Source: Halobacteriovorax sp. HLS
GTDB lineage: Bacteria; Bdellovibrionota; Bacteriovoracia; Bacteriovoracales; Bacteriovoracaceae
DNA: 64,000 bases
Direction of reading: 5' to 3'
NCBI RefSeq assembly: GCF_004006665.1
Contig: NZ_QOCL01000009.1
Coordinates: forward strand, 496,001 to 560,000
Shown one piece after another: positions 8,737 to 17,948 of this stretch (its first letter is position 1; every line of letters begins with the position of its first letter). Position numbers and translations under genes: made by a program. The notes beneath the pieces were generated by a model. The model was not told the DNA's origin. It made no database searches and worked only from the letters and a program-made list of their open reading frames with translations.

Positions 8737-9765
8737 TTATGAGTGGAGAATTGATTTTCCATCTGACTTAAGGTCACGACAGGCCTGTTCAATTCTAGCA
8801 GTCATTGTCTTTTCTGCGGCCTTCATCCATGCTCTTGGATCGTAGAAGCTCTTATTTCCAACTTCACCGTCGATCTTTAACATAGAGTCATAATTTTTGA
8901 ACATATGATCAACAACACCCTTTGAATAAGCGTATTGAGTATCAGTATCAATATTCATTTTCACAACACCATAACCAAGTGTTTCGTGAATTTCACTTAA
9001 CTCTGAACCAGAACCTCCGTGAAATACGAGCCAGTTGGCAGCTTCTTCACCAAATTCTTTTACAACTGCTGCTTGTCCATTTTTAAGGATCTCTGGACGT
9101 AGCTTTACGTTACCAGGCTTATAAACACCATGAACATTTCCAAAAGTTGCAGCATACATAAACTTACCGACTGGTCTTAGTGCTTTTGCAACTTGAACCA
9201 TCTCTTCAGGAGAAGTGTAGAGTTTATCAGCTGGAGTATCTTCATTGTTAACTCCGTCTTCTTCTCCACCAACAACACCAGTTTCAATTTCTAAAATGAT
9301 TTCATTTTTTGCACATCTTTCTAATAGTTCCTTAGATACTCTTATATTTTCTTCAAGAGGAAGCTCAGAACCGTCATACATATGAGAGTTGAAAAGGTTT
9401 GGCTCACCCTTAGCTCTTCTTTTTTCAGTCTCTTCAATTAGAGGAATCATAAAACCATCTACTTTATTAGGATGGCAGTGATCTGTGTGAAGCGCGATTA
9501 GGACATTATATTTCTGGGCCATTAAATGAACGTGTTGAGCAATTGAGATTGCTCCGAGGGCCATATCTTTTACAGATTGACCTGAGGCAAATTGTCCTCC
9601 ACCAGTTGATACTTGGATGATTCCATCTGATTTCATATTAGCAAATGCTTCTAGGGCAGCATTGGCCGTAGAGGTTGAAGTAACGTTAATGGCAGGGTAG
9701 GCAAAACCACCTTTTTTCGCTCTATCAAGCATCGTACAGTATTGTTCATAATTAGCTACAGGCAT
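8737..9765 (-). CDS. fba: Class II fructose-bisphosphate aldolase
   Basis: This 342-residue enzyme cleaves fructose 1,6-bisphosphate to DHAP and glyceraldehyde 3-phosphate in glycolysis, or the reverse in gluconeogenesis. It belongs to the zinc-dependent class IIA type found in E. coli FbaA and fungi. Landmarks are the N-terminal AYPAINVTS, the TDHCHP motif with a zinc-ligand His, GGEEDGVNN and NIDTDTQYAY near the C-terminus. Length is slightly shorter than E. coli FbaA (about 359). The gene has its own terminator and stands alone, divergent from the E1 gene. Confidence 0.95.
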   Translation of the reverse strand: MPVANYEQYCTMLDRAKKGGFAYPAINVTSTSTANAALEAFANMKSDGIIQVSTGGGQFASGQSVKDMALGAISIAQHVHLMAQKYNVLIALHTDHCHPNKVDGFMIPLIEETEKRRAKGEPNLFNSHMYDGSELPLEENIRVSKELLERCAKNEIILEIETGVVGGEEDGVNNEDTPADKLYTSPEEMVQVAKALRPVGKFMYAATFGNVHGVYKPGNVKLRPEILKNGQAAVVKEFGEEAANWLVFHGGSGSELSEIHETLGYGVVKMNIDTDTQYAYSKGVVDHMFKNYDSMLKIDGEVGNKSFYDPRAWMKAAEKTMTARIEQACRDLKSDGKSILHS

Positions 9766-9968
9766 ATTTACTCCTTTTATGGATTAATTAATCATTAGAT
9801 TGGTCTAACATTAAAGCTTAATTATTCTAATCTTTCACCATGCAATGTGTATAAAAACACTCGGTTTGTGCCGTGCGCATATGCGACAATTGTTTTCAAA
9901 TCCCTAAAAGTATGTTTAATTAGCCTTTCGCAAATACAAAAATAAATATAGATCCCTAGAGGAAAGTT

Positions 9969-12014
9969 ATGCTTAAGAAAACAGAATTAAAGTATTCACT
10001 GAAAAAAACAGACAAAGCGACCCTTCAACAGTGGTACACGCTGATGACAGTGGGAAGATTAGTTGATCTTCGTGCTCCTAATTACTTAAAGCAGGCCATT
10101 GGTTGGTCATATCATGCACCTTATGCAGGTCATGATGCTATTCAGTTGGCAATTGGACAGATCTTCACTTTAAATGAAGACCATCTCTTTCCTTATTATA
10201 GAGATATGTTAACAGCATTATCAGCAGGTTGTACTGCAGAAGAGCTTATCTTAAACGGTATCTCAAAAGGAACTGACCTAGCTTCTGGTGGTAGACATAT
10301 GTCGAATCACTTTGCTAAACCAGAGTGGAATATTCACAATGTTTCTTCTTGTACAGGTAACCACACGCTTCATGCTGTTGGTGTTGCTCGTGCGATGAAG
10401 AGGTATAATCACACAGGTGTTGCTATTTCTTCGCAAGGAGAGTCATCGGTTTCCGAAGGTTATTGCTACGAAGCGATCAACGGAGCAACTAATGAGAAAC
10501 TTCCTGTTATTTTTGTTTTTCAAGATAATGGTTACGGAATCTCTGTGCCTAAGAGAGATCAAACGGCAAATGAATTTGTTGCTGACAACTTTACGGGTCT
10601 AAAGAACTTAAGAATTATTCACTGTGACGGAAAAGATGTCTTTGATTCAATGAATGCAATGACTGCTGCTAGAGCACATGCTATTGAAAAAAATGAACCA
10701 GTTATCGTTCATGCAAAGTGTGTGAGAATGGGAGCACATTCGAACTCAGATAAGCACGAATTATATAGAGATGAAAAAGAGATCGCAGACGCAGTTGCTC
10801 AAGATCCGTATGAAGCATTTAAGAAGCAGTTAATAGATAATAAAATTTTTACGAAAAAAGAGCTTGAAGCAATTGATGAAGACTCTAAGAAGACAGTCTT
10901 AGAAGCACATTCGGCTGCGATGAAAGCTCCTAATCCAACTCCTGAGTCAATTTATGACTTTGTTCTTCCTGAGCCTCACGTTCCACAGAAGTATGTAGAC
11001 GGAACTCATAATGAAGAAGGTGAGCCGATGAAGTTCATCGATGCTCTTAATGGACAACTTAAAAAAGAATTCAGACACAATCCAAATACTTTTATCTGGG
11101 GGCAAGATATGGCCAATAAAGATAAGGGTGGTATCTTCAATGTTTCGAAGGGAATGCAAGCTGAGTTTGGTAAAGAGAGAGTTTTTAACGGTCCAATTGC
11201 GGAGGATTTTATTCTTGGTACGGCCAATGGTTTCTCTCGTTTCAATAAGGACATAAGAGTTGTTGTCGAAGGTGCAGAGTTTGCAGATTACTTCTGGCCT
11301 GCAATGGAGCAATATGTAGAATGTTCACATGATTACTGGCGTTCAAATGGTGCATTTGCTCCAAATATCCTGATAAGATTAGCCTCAGGTGGATATATTG
11401 GTGGTGGTCTTTATCACTCTCAGAACTTAGAAGGAAACCTTGCTGGTATTCCTGGTGTTAGAATTGTTTGCCCATCATTTGCTGATGATGCCGCAGGTTT
11501 AATTAGAACTGCTATGAGAAGTGAAGGTCCTACATTATTCTTAGAGCCGAAGTCTCTTTATAATGCAAAACAAGCAATGACAGTTGTTCCTGAAGACTTT
11601 GAAGTTCCTTTTGGAAAAGCGCGAATAAGAAAAGAAGGTAAGGACTTAACAATCGTTACTTATGGAAATACTGTTCATCACTGTCTTGAAGCGGCACAAA
11701 CGCTTACAAGTGAAGGATATGATGTCGAGGTTATTGATTTAAGATCAATCGCTCCTCTAGATGAAGAGACTATCCTTAACTCTGTTAAGAAAACTAATAG
11801 ATGTGTAGTTGTCCATGAAGATAAGGTCTTTGGTGGATTTGGTGGTGAGATTGTTGCCATGATAAATGAAAAAGGGTTTGAAGACCTTGATGCTCCAGTT
11901 AAAAGAATTGGATCAACATTTACTCCGGTAGGTTTCAATAGAATTCTAGAAAAGGCCGTTCTACCAAATGTAGATAGAGTTTTAACTGGAATTAGAGAAG
12001 CTCTAGCTTACTAA
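9969..12014 (+). CDS. 2-oxoacid dehydrogenase E1, alpha-beta fusion (branched-chain/pyruvate type)
   Basis: This 681-residue protein carries both halves of a thiamine-diphosphate E1 that are usually two subunits: an alpha-type domain (about residues 1-330, with RHMSNHF and the ThDP region GESSVSEG...QDNGYGIS) and a beta-type domain (about 355-681, with GQDMANKDKGG, VVEGAEFADYFWPA, DLRSIAPLDEET). Such fused E1s are typical of branched-chain 2-oxoacid dehydrogenases in Bacteroidetes and some other lineages. It decarboxylates a 2-oxoacid and acylates lipoyl-E2. The E2 and E3 genes are not in the window. The ThDP motif reads GES rather than the more usual GDG/GEG. The start has AGAGGAAA upstream and a strong terminator follows. 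Whether pyruvate or branched-chain acids are used is not decided by sequence. Confidence 0.9.
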   Translation: MLKKTELKYSLKKTDKATLQQWYTLMTVGRLVDLRAPNYLKQAIGWSYHAPYAGHDAIQLAIGQIFTLNEDHLFPYYRDMLTALSAGCTAEELILNGISKGTDLASGGRHMSNHFAKPEWNIHNVSSCTGNHTLHAVGVARAMKRYNHTGVAISSQGESSVSEGYCYEAINGATNEKLPVIFVFQDNGYGISVPKRDQTANEFVADNFTGLKNLRIIHCDGKDVFDSMNAMTAARAHAIEKNEPVIVHAKCVRMGAHSNSDKHELYRDEKEIADAVAQDPYEAFKKQLIDNKIFTKKELEAIDEDSKKTVLEAHSAAMKAPNPTPESIYDFVLPEPHVPQKYVDGTHNEEGEPMKFIDALNGQLKKEFRHNPNTFIWGQDMANKDKGGIFNVSKGMQAEFGKERVFNGPIAEDFILGTANGFSRFNKDIRVVVEGAEFADYFWPAMEQYVECSHDYWRSNGAFAPNILIRLASGGYIGGGLYHSQNLEGNLAGIPGVRIVCPSFADDAAGLIRTAMRSEGPTLFLEPKSLYNAKQAMTVVPEDFEVPFGKARIRKEGKDLTIVTYGNTVHHCLEAAQTLTSEGYDVEVIDLRSIAPLDEETILNSVKKTNRCVVVHEDKVFGGFGGEIVAMINEKGFEDLDAPVKRIGSTFTPVGFNRILEKAVLPNVDRVLTGIREALAY

Positions 12015-12022
12015 TAATTATT

Positions 12023-12052
12023 AAGCGCTCACAAAGTGAGCGCTTTTTTTTT
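12023..12052 (+). terminator. Rho-independent terminator of the E1 gene
   Basis: A perfect 10-bp stem AAGCGCTCAC / GTGAGCGCTT with an AAA loop, followed by a run of nine T, lies just after the E1 stop. It is the strongest terminator in the window. Confidence 0.95.
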
Positions 12053-12094
12053 CCTAAATTAAATTATCTAAGTGTTCGATTTATAATTATCTTT

Positions 12095-14326
12095 TTATTT
12101 TTGAGTTAAAGTAAATACGCCGTCCCAGTCTGCAGGCGGAGGATTTTCTTTAAACTGTGTACATCTTTCGAGATATATTTTTGAAGGGTTCTTCTTTTCC
12201 TTAAGTAGGGGAAACCTTCTTAGCTCTAAATCTAGAGTTTGGTTAAAGTAGTCTATCGCCATATCCCACTGTTGGTTCTTATAATGAATGAGACCTTTAT
12301 GGAATAACTCTTGTAGCTGAATTAATAGTTCCGATGCATCTTCTCTAAGATCTAGTAATTCATAAGTTGTAACTGGCTCAGATTTTCCCACAACACGAAT
12401 TGTATCGAGTTCTCTAAAGAGAAATTTAGACTTTTCACATTCATTTAAAGTGTATTCTGATAGTTGAGTGAATATTCCATACTGCTTAGCTGCTTCTTCA
12501 AGTCTGGCCGCAAGGTTCACAGAATCTCCCATCATTGTATAGTTCATTCTTGAGGCCGAACCCATATTCCCTGTTACAATTTCACCTGTATTAATTCCGA
12601 TTCTCATTCTCATTTCATGAACGATTGTTGGCCACTTATCTCCTTCGCTGACCCATTTTTCTCTTAGTTTTAAAAGTGCAGCTTGCATTCTTGCTGCAAC
12701 AACTAGCGCCCTTGTTGCATGATCTTCTAGAGGCATTGGAGCACCAAAGAAGGCTATGATTGCATCTCCTTCATACTTATCGAGAGTACCTTTTTCTTCG
12801 AGTAGAATATCGGTCATTACTGTTAAGTATTCATTTAGAAGGTCTACAAGTTGAGTTGCCGACAGAATTTCAGAAAAGGTCGAAAATCCCTGTATGTCTG
12901 TAAAGAAGGCCGTTCTAGTTCCACATTCACCACCTAGAGCAGGTTGCTGACCATTGGTGTACATCTCATCAATTAGCTCTGGAGAAATATATGATCCAAA
13001 AGCAGATTTAAGAAATGCTTTATCTTTATTAGCTAAGTAAAAATGTAGAAATGTATTCCAGGAATAACTGGAGACAATGGAGAAGAAGCAAAAGAAGAGC
13101 TTAACTTCATATCCATCTGGTATTAAGTAGTAAGTATCATAGTAGTAAAGACCCGCAATCAAAACTATAGTTGAAGTAATATCAAGAATAGGGTTTTCAA
13201 AGAATTGGATAAGAAGAATTATTAGTGAACCTCCTAGAAGTATTGACCATGATATGAAAGTTGAGTCATTTTGAGGTCTAAAAAATCTTCCTTCTAAGAG
13301 CATTTGAGTAAGGTTCATGTGAAAATAAACCCCTGGAAGCATAGAGCTTACTGGAGTATGACGAAGATCATACGCTCCATATGCACTGGCACCTACAAAG
13401 ACGATTGTATTGCTAAAAACCTCTTTCATTTGTTCGTCGTTATCTGCGGCCTTTACAATATCGGCTATACTTACTCTAGGGAAGTTCTTTTCACTACCAA
13501 ACCATCTAAGTTTTGTTTCACCTTTATAGTTTAGTTCGAAATCACCTGTTTTTATTTTAAATTTAAATTCACCTGGAGTGAGAAGATTAATCTCTGGAGA
13601 GTCTCCCGTGTATTGAGAGTACGCCTCTAGTCCGTAGCTTGGAAGGTATAGGGTATCAATATTACCAACAATTCTATAATGTCTCATTATTCCATCGAGG
13701 TCGGCCTCAACTTGAATATGTCCTAGACTTGGCTCCGTTTGTAATAGTTTTTCTATTGGCCATACGGCCTTAGAGACTTTTCCAGGTCTGAGCTCAATGC
13801 CTTCTCTCGTTTTTGACTCTAGTATAAAGTTGTAAAGTTGGTCTGGTAGTTCTTCAAATGTTTCTGCGCCTTGAGTGTCTAGAGAGTAGGGAATGATCAC
13901 CTTATTTCCCGGTATACTTTGAAAGTTAGTGATCGCATTTGCCATTAAATCATCAACAGAGAGCTCGTTACATGACTGACTTTTTTCTGCGAAGAAAACA
14001 TCAAATGCAATTACCTTTGCGCCAAAATGTCCTAACTTAGTTATTAGTTGTGCCCAGGTCTCTCTGTTGACCGGCCACTGACCTAGCTCCTTTAATGAAT
14101 AATCATCGATATCTGCCATAACAAGCCTTTTGTCTTGTTTGGACATATCTAGAGTTTTCCTCATTCTAAAGTCGAAGAACCTATCTTCAAAAAATGAAGT
14201 ATAACCAATGAGGTTCTTAATTTCTGGATCTTCTATTTCTCTTTCTGATAATGAGAAAAACACACTAAGCGAAGAAAAGGAGATAATAAAAATAAATCCC
14301 AGATATTTAATTACTTTTGACCACAT
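12095..14326 (-). CDS. CHASE2-domain class III adenylate/guanylate cyclase
   Basis: This 743-residue membrane sensor has an N-terminal membrane helix (about 6-28), a periplasmic CHASE2 domain (about 40-350; note DDYSLKELGQWPVNRETWA), three membrane helices (about 355-425) and a cytoplasmic class III cyclase domain (about 465-650). The metal-binding Asp residues are in FFTDIQGFS and in KYEGDAIIAFFGAP; GDSVNLAARLE carries the transition-state Asn and Arg, so the catalytic set looks intact. A short TPR-like tail follows (about 680-725). It probably makes cAMP in response to an envelope signal. It is the last gene of the FecR / TPR-barrel / cyclase operon, 9 bp after the gene upstream of it. Confidence 0.92.
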   Translation of the reverse strand: MWSKVIKYLGFIFIISFSSLSVFFSLSEREIEDPEIKNLIGYTSFFEDRFFDFRMRKTLDMSKQDKRLVMADIDDYSLKELGQWPVNRETWAQLITKLGHFGAKVIAFDVFFAEKSQSCNELSVDDLMANAITNFQSIPGNKVIIPYSLDTQGAETFEELPDQLYNFILESKTREGIELRPGKVSKAVWPIEKLLQTEPSLGHIQVEADLDGIMRHYRIVGNIDTLYLPSYGLEAYSQYTGDSPEINLLTPGEFKFKIKTGDFELNYKGETKLRWFGSEKNFPRVSIADIVKAADNDEQMKEVFSNTIVFVGASAYGAYDLRHTPVSSMLPGVYFHMNLTQMLLEGRFFRPQNDSTFISWSILLGGSLIILLIQFFENPILDITSTIVLIAGLYYYDTYYLIPDGYEVKLFFCFFSIVSSYSWNTFLHFYLANKDKAFLKSAFGSYISPELIDEMYTNGQQPALGGECGTRTAFFTDIQGFSTFSEILSATQLVDLLNEYLTVMTDILLEEKGTLDKYEGDAIIAFFGAPMPLEDHATRALVVAARMQAALLKLREKWVSEGDKWPTIVHEMRMRIGINTGEIVTGNMGSASRMNYTMMGDSVNLAARLEEAAKQYGIFTQLSEYTLNECEKSKFLFRELDTIRVVGKSEPVTTYELLDLREDASELLIQLQELFHKGLIHYKNQQWDMAIDYFNQTLDLELRRFPLLKEKKNPSKIYLERCTQFKENPPPADWDGVFTLTQK

Positions 14327-14335
14327 AATAACGTC

Positions 14336-15922
14336 CTAGAATTTATACTTTAGCGCGGACGTCGTCACATGCTTTGTATATTGGTAGTCGGATTTTAAAG
14401 ATGTATTCTTTGTATACTCATAGCTGACTGTAAATTTTAATTTCTTTGTAACTTTCTTAGTGAGCTTAATGACTGGGGTAAAAGTTTTTTCAACTCCTCT
14501 GGTTAAGCTCTCTGTAGGATCAACATAGTCTATGAAACTCATAGAGGCGCCCATAAGAAGTGTTATGTTAGGAAATAGAGTAGGGTTTATAAAATCAAAT
14601 CTTAGCAGAGTCGTATTTGTTGAATTTTTTGGATTATTATAAGTATCCATTGAGTCATATGAAAGTAAGAAAAGTAAGATATTTCCTCTTAGTGTTAAAT
14701 AGGTTTGATCAGCTGAAAAACCTGTCGTTTTTGCATTCTGATCTTTTGTTTTAGAAATCAGGTCTTTATATTTAACTTTAAAAGTCGTGTCACCCTTAGT
14801 AAAATACTTAAACTTTTCTCCTAAAGAGTAGCTCATGTACCTAGAGTAGAATGAGTTTTCATTAGTATCGGCCCTGTACCTTCCACTATAGTTATAGTTA
14901 ATATCAAAAAGAAGTGAGGCCGGATTGTTAAATAATTTATGTTCGTATGAATTATTTAATCCTGCTCCAAGATCAAAAGAATCTTGTGTTTTAACATTGA
15001 TTGATTCTCTATTTGTATGTTTTTTGTAATCAAGAGAAGTTTCAGGACTAATGATAAATCTCTTTTTTAAAATCCAATCATAGCTCGCATTCGCTTTTGT
15101 TCTAAATATAAATGAATCTTCAAGTGAAGCTGCGGAAGCGGGGAGATCACTTGTTAAAGAGATATTATTATCGTAGCTAAATTGTTGATCAATGGAAGCG
15201 TTCCATCTTCTTTGATCAATTCTTCGTCCATTATATAGAAGATTAGGGTCTAGGCCGAATTCTTTTTCAATTTCTTTTTTTCTGTTGAAAATCTCACCAC
15301 TGAGTGAACTTGACTTATCAACTTTAAGGGCCAAGTCCATTTGTGGGAGTACAAATTTTTCAACTAATCTTTCTGTTTCGGCCTTTGTTCTGGCCATTGA
15401 AAGGAGTACTTCAGCAAGTTGAAACCTCGCAACTTGTAAAAGAGCGGTATCATTATTCTTCGATTTAATCAGCTTGACGTAGCTGGCCTTCGCTTGCTTA
15501 TACTCTTCCAGGATTTGCGAGATATGTGCAACATAGTAAAGGGAAGACTCTTGCTTGTAATTTAGTTTATATGATTTTGAAAATGCAATTCTAGATTTAG
15601 TGAGTTCATTATTTGCATATAATGCTTGGCCAAACTCGTAATATAAATCAGTCGCCCTGGAGCCTAGTTTAATTGCAGTTCTAAAGTGAGAAATTGCTAG
15701 GTCATAGGAGTGAATACGATTATATGAAAGAGCTAGTAGGTAGTGCTTTGTTATGAGCGAGTTTTTTTGAGTATGGCTTAGTTTTTCGAGATTACTTATT
15801 ACGTTCTTGTATTGCCCTTCTTTAAAGTCTAGGAGTGCATCCTTAATTTTTGAAGATGTGTCTGCAAAGCTAGTACTCGAAAGTAGAAGTGAAATAAATA
15901 AAGATTTATTGAGTATTCTCAT
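14336..15922 (-). CDS. TPR protein with C-terminal outer-membrane barrel-like domain
   Basis: This 528-residue protein starts with a signal peptide (MRILNKSLFISLLLSSTSFA). Residues of about 25-200 form TPR-like helical repeats (LALSYNRIHSYDLAISHFRT, YYEFGQALYANNELTKSR). The second half (about 235-528) is made of alternating aromatic beta-strands and ends in phenylalanine (TTSALKYKF), the usual end of an outer-membrane beta-barrel. I do not recognise a named family; the layout resembles TPR-plus-barrel proteins such as surface lipoprotein assembly modifiers. It sits between a FecR-domain protein and a CHASE2 cyclase, so it may sense or build an envelope structure. Confidence 0.68.
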   Translation of the reverse strand: MRILNKSLFISLLLSSTSFADTSSKIKDALLDFKEGQYKNVISNLEKLSHTQKNSLITKHYLLALSYNRIHSYDLAISHFRTAIKLGSRATDLYYEFGQALYANNELTKSRIAFSKSYKLNYKQESSLYYVAHISQILEEYKQAKASYVKLIKSKNNDTALLQVARFQLAEVLLSMARTKAETERLVEKFVLPQMDLALKVDKSSSLSGEIFNRKKEIEKEFGLDPNLLYNGRRIDQRRWNASIDQQFSYDNNISLTSDLPASAASLEDSFIFRTKANASYDWILKKRFIISPETSLDYKKHTNRESINVKTQDSFDLGAGLNNSYEHKLFNNPASLLFDINYNYSGRYRADTNENSFYSRYMSYSLGEKFKYFTKGDTTFKVKYKDLISKTKDQNAKTTGFSADQTYLTLRGNILLFLLSYDSMDTYNNPKNSTNTTLLRFDFINPTLFPNITLLMGASMSFIDYVDPTESLTRGVEKTFTPVIKLTKKVTKKLKFTVSYEYTKNTSLKSDYQYTKHVTTSALKYKF

Positions 15923-15949
15923 AGGGTCAAGTCCATTTAACCAATAGAA

Positions 15950-15970
15950 TTGAGCTCATAATGAGCTCAA
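15950..15970. promoter_or_regulatory. Perfect palindrome in the FecR-TPR intergenic gap
   Basis: TTGAGCTCAT-a-ATGAGCTCAA is a 21-base palindrome in the 103-base gap between the FecR gene and the TPR-barrel gene. It lies between a TATAAT-like element and the TPR start. It has no T-run, so it may be an operator, attenuator or mRNA processing site rather than a terminator. Confidence 0.4.
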
Positions 15971-16025
15971 AGTATCTGATAATATTAGATTATATTATAA
16001 CTAAAAATGACTTATTTTGAATCAA

Positions 16026-17438
16026 TTAATTAATATTGAATTTTACCCGAGTGCTATTGTTGAGTATATCGTTTCTCGCATCTGTTGCGTCTTCGATATT
16101 TGAGTCTATTTCATCTTTTATCTCATCAAGGTCTACTTCTCCTTCGTCGTATCCATCGTCACTTTGATTATAGCTTTCATTGTAATCATAGTCTTGAGCA
16201 GTATTATCGTCATAGTCCATCTTTGGAGCAATAGGTTGGTCAAGTTTTGGATCGATTGGCTTATTAATAGGGCCATCATCATCGTCTGTACTTGCAGGAG
16301 CTCTTTGCTTTGAATCTTCTAGCGCAATAAATTTCCCGTCATGAGTAAGCTGGTACTCAGGATGATGAAAGTCTCCAGTCGAAGGATGAAACCCTCCCAT
16401 ATCTGACGGAGGAATATAGGTTTGTGTTACAGCATCAAATGCTGAACCTGGTGGAGGTGGAATATATTGGGCCGTATTAAGGTCTATAAAACCACCTGCT
16501 GCAGGTGCTATTTCACCTGTTACTTTATTAACCATTCCCTCTGGAGGGGCAGTGTTCACAGAATTAGTCTTAGTTACTTTTTCTAAAACTTCTTTAGTTT
16601 CTTTATAACCGATAGTCTTTTGAACTTGGTCTTCGACTTTAGAGTGATTAGAGAATTTCTTAGCATCAACTCCTGGAGGAATTACATTTCTAAACTTCTT
16701 CTTTGGTTGAATTGGAGCAGTATTAGTTTGATCTTTTAGAGTAGTAGGTCCATCACTTGACTTCATGGTTTCAAGTTGAGCTGGATTAATTTTTACAGGA
16801 ATAGTTGCTCTATCTGTTTTTCCTGGAGCAACTCCAGAGAATTGACCTTTTGTTACAATTACGGCCGTATCTCCAGAGACAATCCTCTCAAGAGAGCTTT
16901 GTGTTTCTCTAATATTTCTTACCGATTCATTAATTTGGGCCATTGCAACGGCACCTGAGAAAGTAATTAGAGCAGTATTTTCATTAAGAGGATTATAAGT
17001 TACAAGAAAGTCTGTTCCTCTTACACCCATGGCAGCCGTCTTCGTTTTAATGAAGAGTTTTGATTTATCTTTATCTTTAATATCTAAGTAGTTCTTAGTT
17101 ACTTTCGATCTTAGAGATCCTTTCATTAGGGTAATGATTCCGGCCTTATTCTTTGGAAATTTACTGATAACCATTTCCGACTTTGGACCGAGGTTCATCT
17201 GAGATTTATCAATGAATAGAAGTTTAACAAAAGACTTACTTTGAGTTTTAACTAGTAATCCTTCTTTTACCCATGAGCCTTTCTTAAGAGGAGTTAATTC
17301 TTTAGTTTTAGGGTTTTCTACTAGAACTTTCCCTTTCAAGATAATTGCTTTTGCCACACCTTTGCTTTGTGCAAATATATTTGTATTTATACTAAATATA
17401 AGAGTCAAGGTTAGTAGTAGTTTTAGCAATTTAGTCAT
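16026..17438 (-). CDS. FecR-domain exported protein
   Basis: This 470-residue protein has a signal peptide (about 1-23) followed by a FecR domain (about 28-175): KAIILKGKVLVEN, LKKGSWVKEGLLVKTQSKS, GSLRSK and the strongly conserved TKTAAMGVRGTDFLV. The rest is low-complexity and proline- or acid-rich (repeated PPPG, DDDD, YDYNESYNQSDD), with no clear fold. FecR domains are periplasmic beta-rich modules that, outside classical FecR anti-sigma factors, often pair with CHASE2 cyclases. It is first in the operon with the TPR-barrel protein and the cyclase. There is no sigma-factor gene adjacent, so a FecI/FecR system is unlikely. Confidence 0.88.
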   Translation of the reverse strand: MTKLLKLLLTLTLIFSINTNIFAQSKGVAKAIILKGKVLVENPKTKELTPLKKGSWVKEGLLVKTQSKSFVKLLFIDKSQMNLGPKSEMVISKFPKNKAGIITLMKGSLRSKVTKNYLDIKDKDKSKLFIKTKTAAMGVRGTDFLVTYNPLNENTALITFSGAVAMAQINESVRNIRETQSSLERIVSGDTAVIVTKGQFSGVAPGKTDRATIPVKINPAQLETMKSSDGPTTLKDQTNTAPIQPKKKFRNVIPPGVDAKKFSNHSKVEDQVQKTIGYKETKEVLEKVTKTNSVNTAPPEGMVNKVTGEIAPAAGGFIDLNTAQYIPPPPGSAFDAVTQTYIPPSDMGGFHPSTGDFHHPEYQLTHDGKFIALEDSKQRAPASTDDDDGPINKPIDPKLDQPIAPKMDYDDNTAQDYDYNESYNQSDDGYDEGEVDLDEIKDEIDSNIEDATDARNDILNNSTRVKFNIN

Positions 17439-17529
17439 TCGTAGGTCCCATTAACAATAAACAGTTTTCGTATATCTTTTCGTCTATTATAGGATGAAAC
17501 TTGAGATTCTTTGTTTATGAGAAAATGAG

Positions 17530-17560
17530 TAGGCCAACTAGTTGAAAGTTAGTTGGCCTA
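17530..17560 (-). terminator. Stem-loop downstream of arsC-like gene
   Basis: A perfect 11-bp stem (TAGGCCAACTA / TAGTTGGCCTA) with a 9-base loop lies about 30 bases past the ArsC-like stop. The minus-strand sequence after it (CTCATTTTCTC) is only weakly T-rich. Confidence 0.6.
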
Positions 17561-17591
17561 TAAAAAGGACTGAGTACTATTCTTGTCAGTC

Positions 17592-17939
17592 TTATAGAGC
17601 TTTGAGTAGGTCTTCTGGAGGTCTTCCTATAGCTACTTTGCTACCATTTACGAGTATTGGTCGTTCTAGTAATACAGGATTTTCACTAATAATCTTTGCC
17701 CATTTAGTGTTACTAAGCTCATCATTCTTAGAGAGGCCTAGTTCTTTGAAAGTGGCCTCTTTCACTCGGATAAGCCCTTGAAGTGGGTTGATTCCTAGAT
17801 CTTTTATTATAGAACTAACTTCTTTTTGAGCTAGGCCTTCTTTTAAGTACTCTTTAATTTCGAAGTCTACGCCCTTGGTATTTAAAAGTTCTAAACCTTG
17901 TCTCGATTTGCTACATCTTGGATTGTGATAATAAATCAT
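17592..17939 (-). CDS. arsC: ArsC/Spx-family arsenate reductase-like protein
   Basis: This 115-residue thioredoxin-fold protein has the ArsC layout: catalytic cysteine in HNPRCSKSR (Cys9), FEIKEYLKEG, then LLERPILV and GRPPEDLL at the end. The RP...GRP pairing is typical of glutaredoxin-dependent arsenate reductases (the YfgD/ArsC group). It would reduce arsenate to arsenite in the cytoplasm. No arsenite pump or ArsR gene is adjacent, so it may be a general reductase of the YffB/YfgD kind. A downstream stem-loop suggests a separate transcript end. Confidence 0.87.
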   Translation of the reverse strand: MIYYHNPRCSKSRQGLELLNTKGVDFEIKEYLKEGLAQKEVSSIIKDLGINPLQGLIRVKEATFKELGLSKNDELSNTKWAKIISENPVLLERPILVNGSKVAIGRPPEDLLKAL

Positions 17940-17948
17940 TGTAATCTC

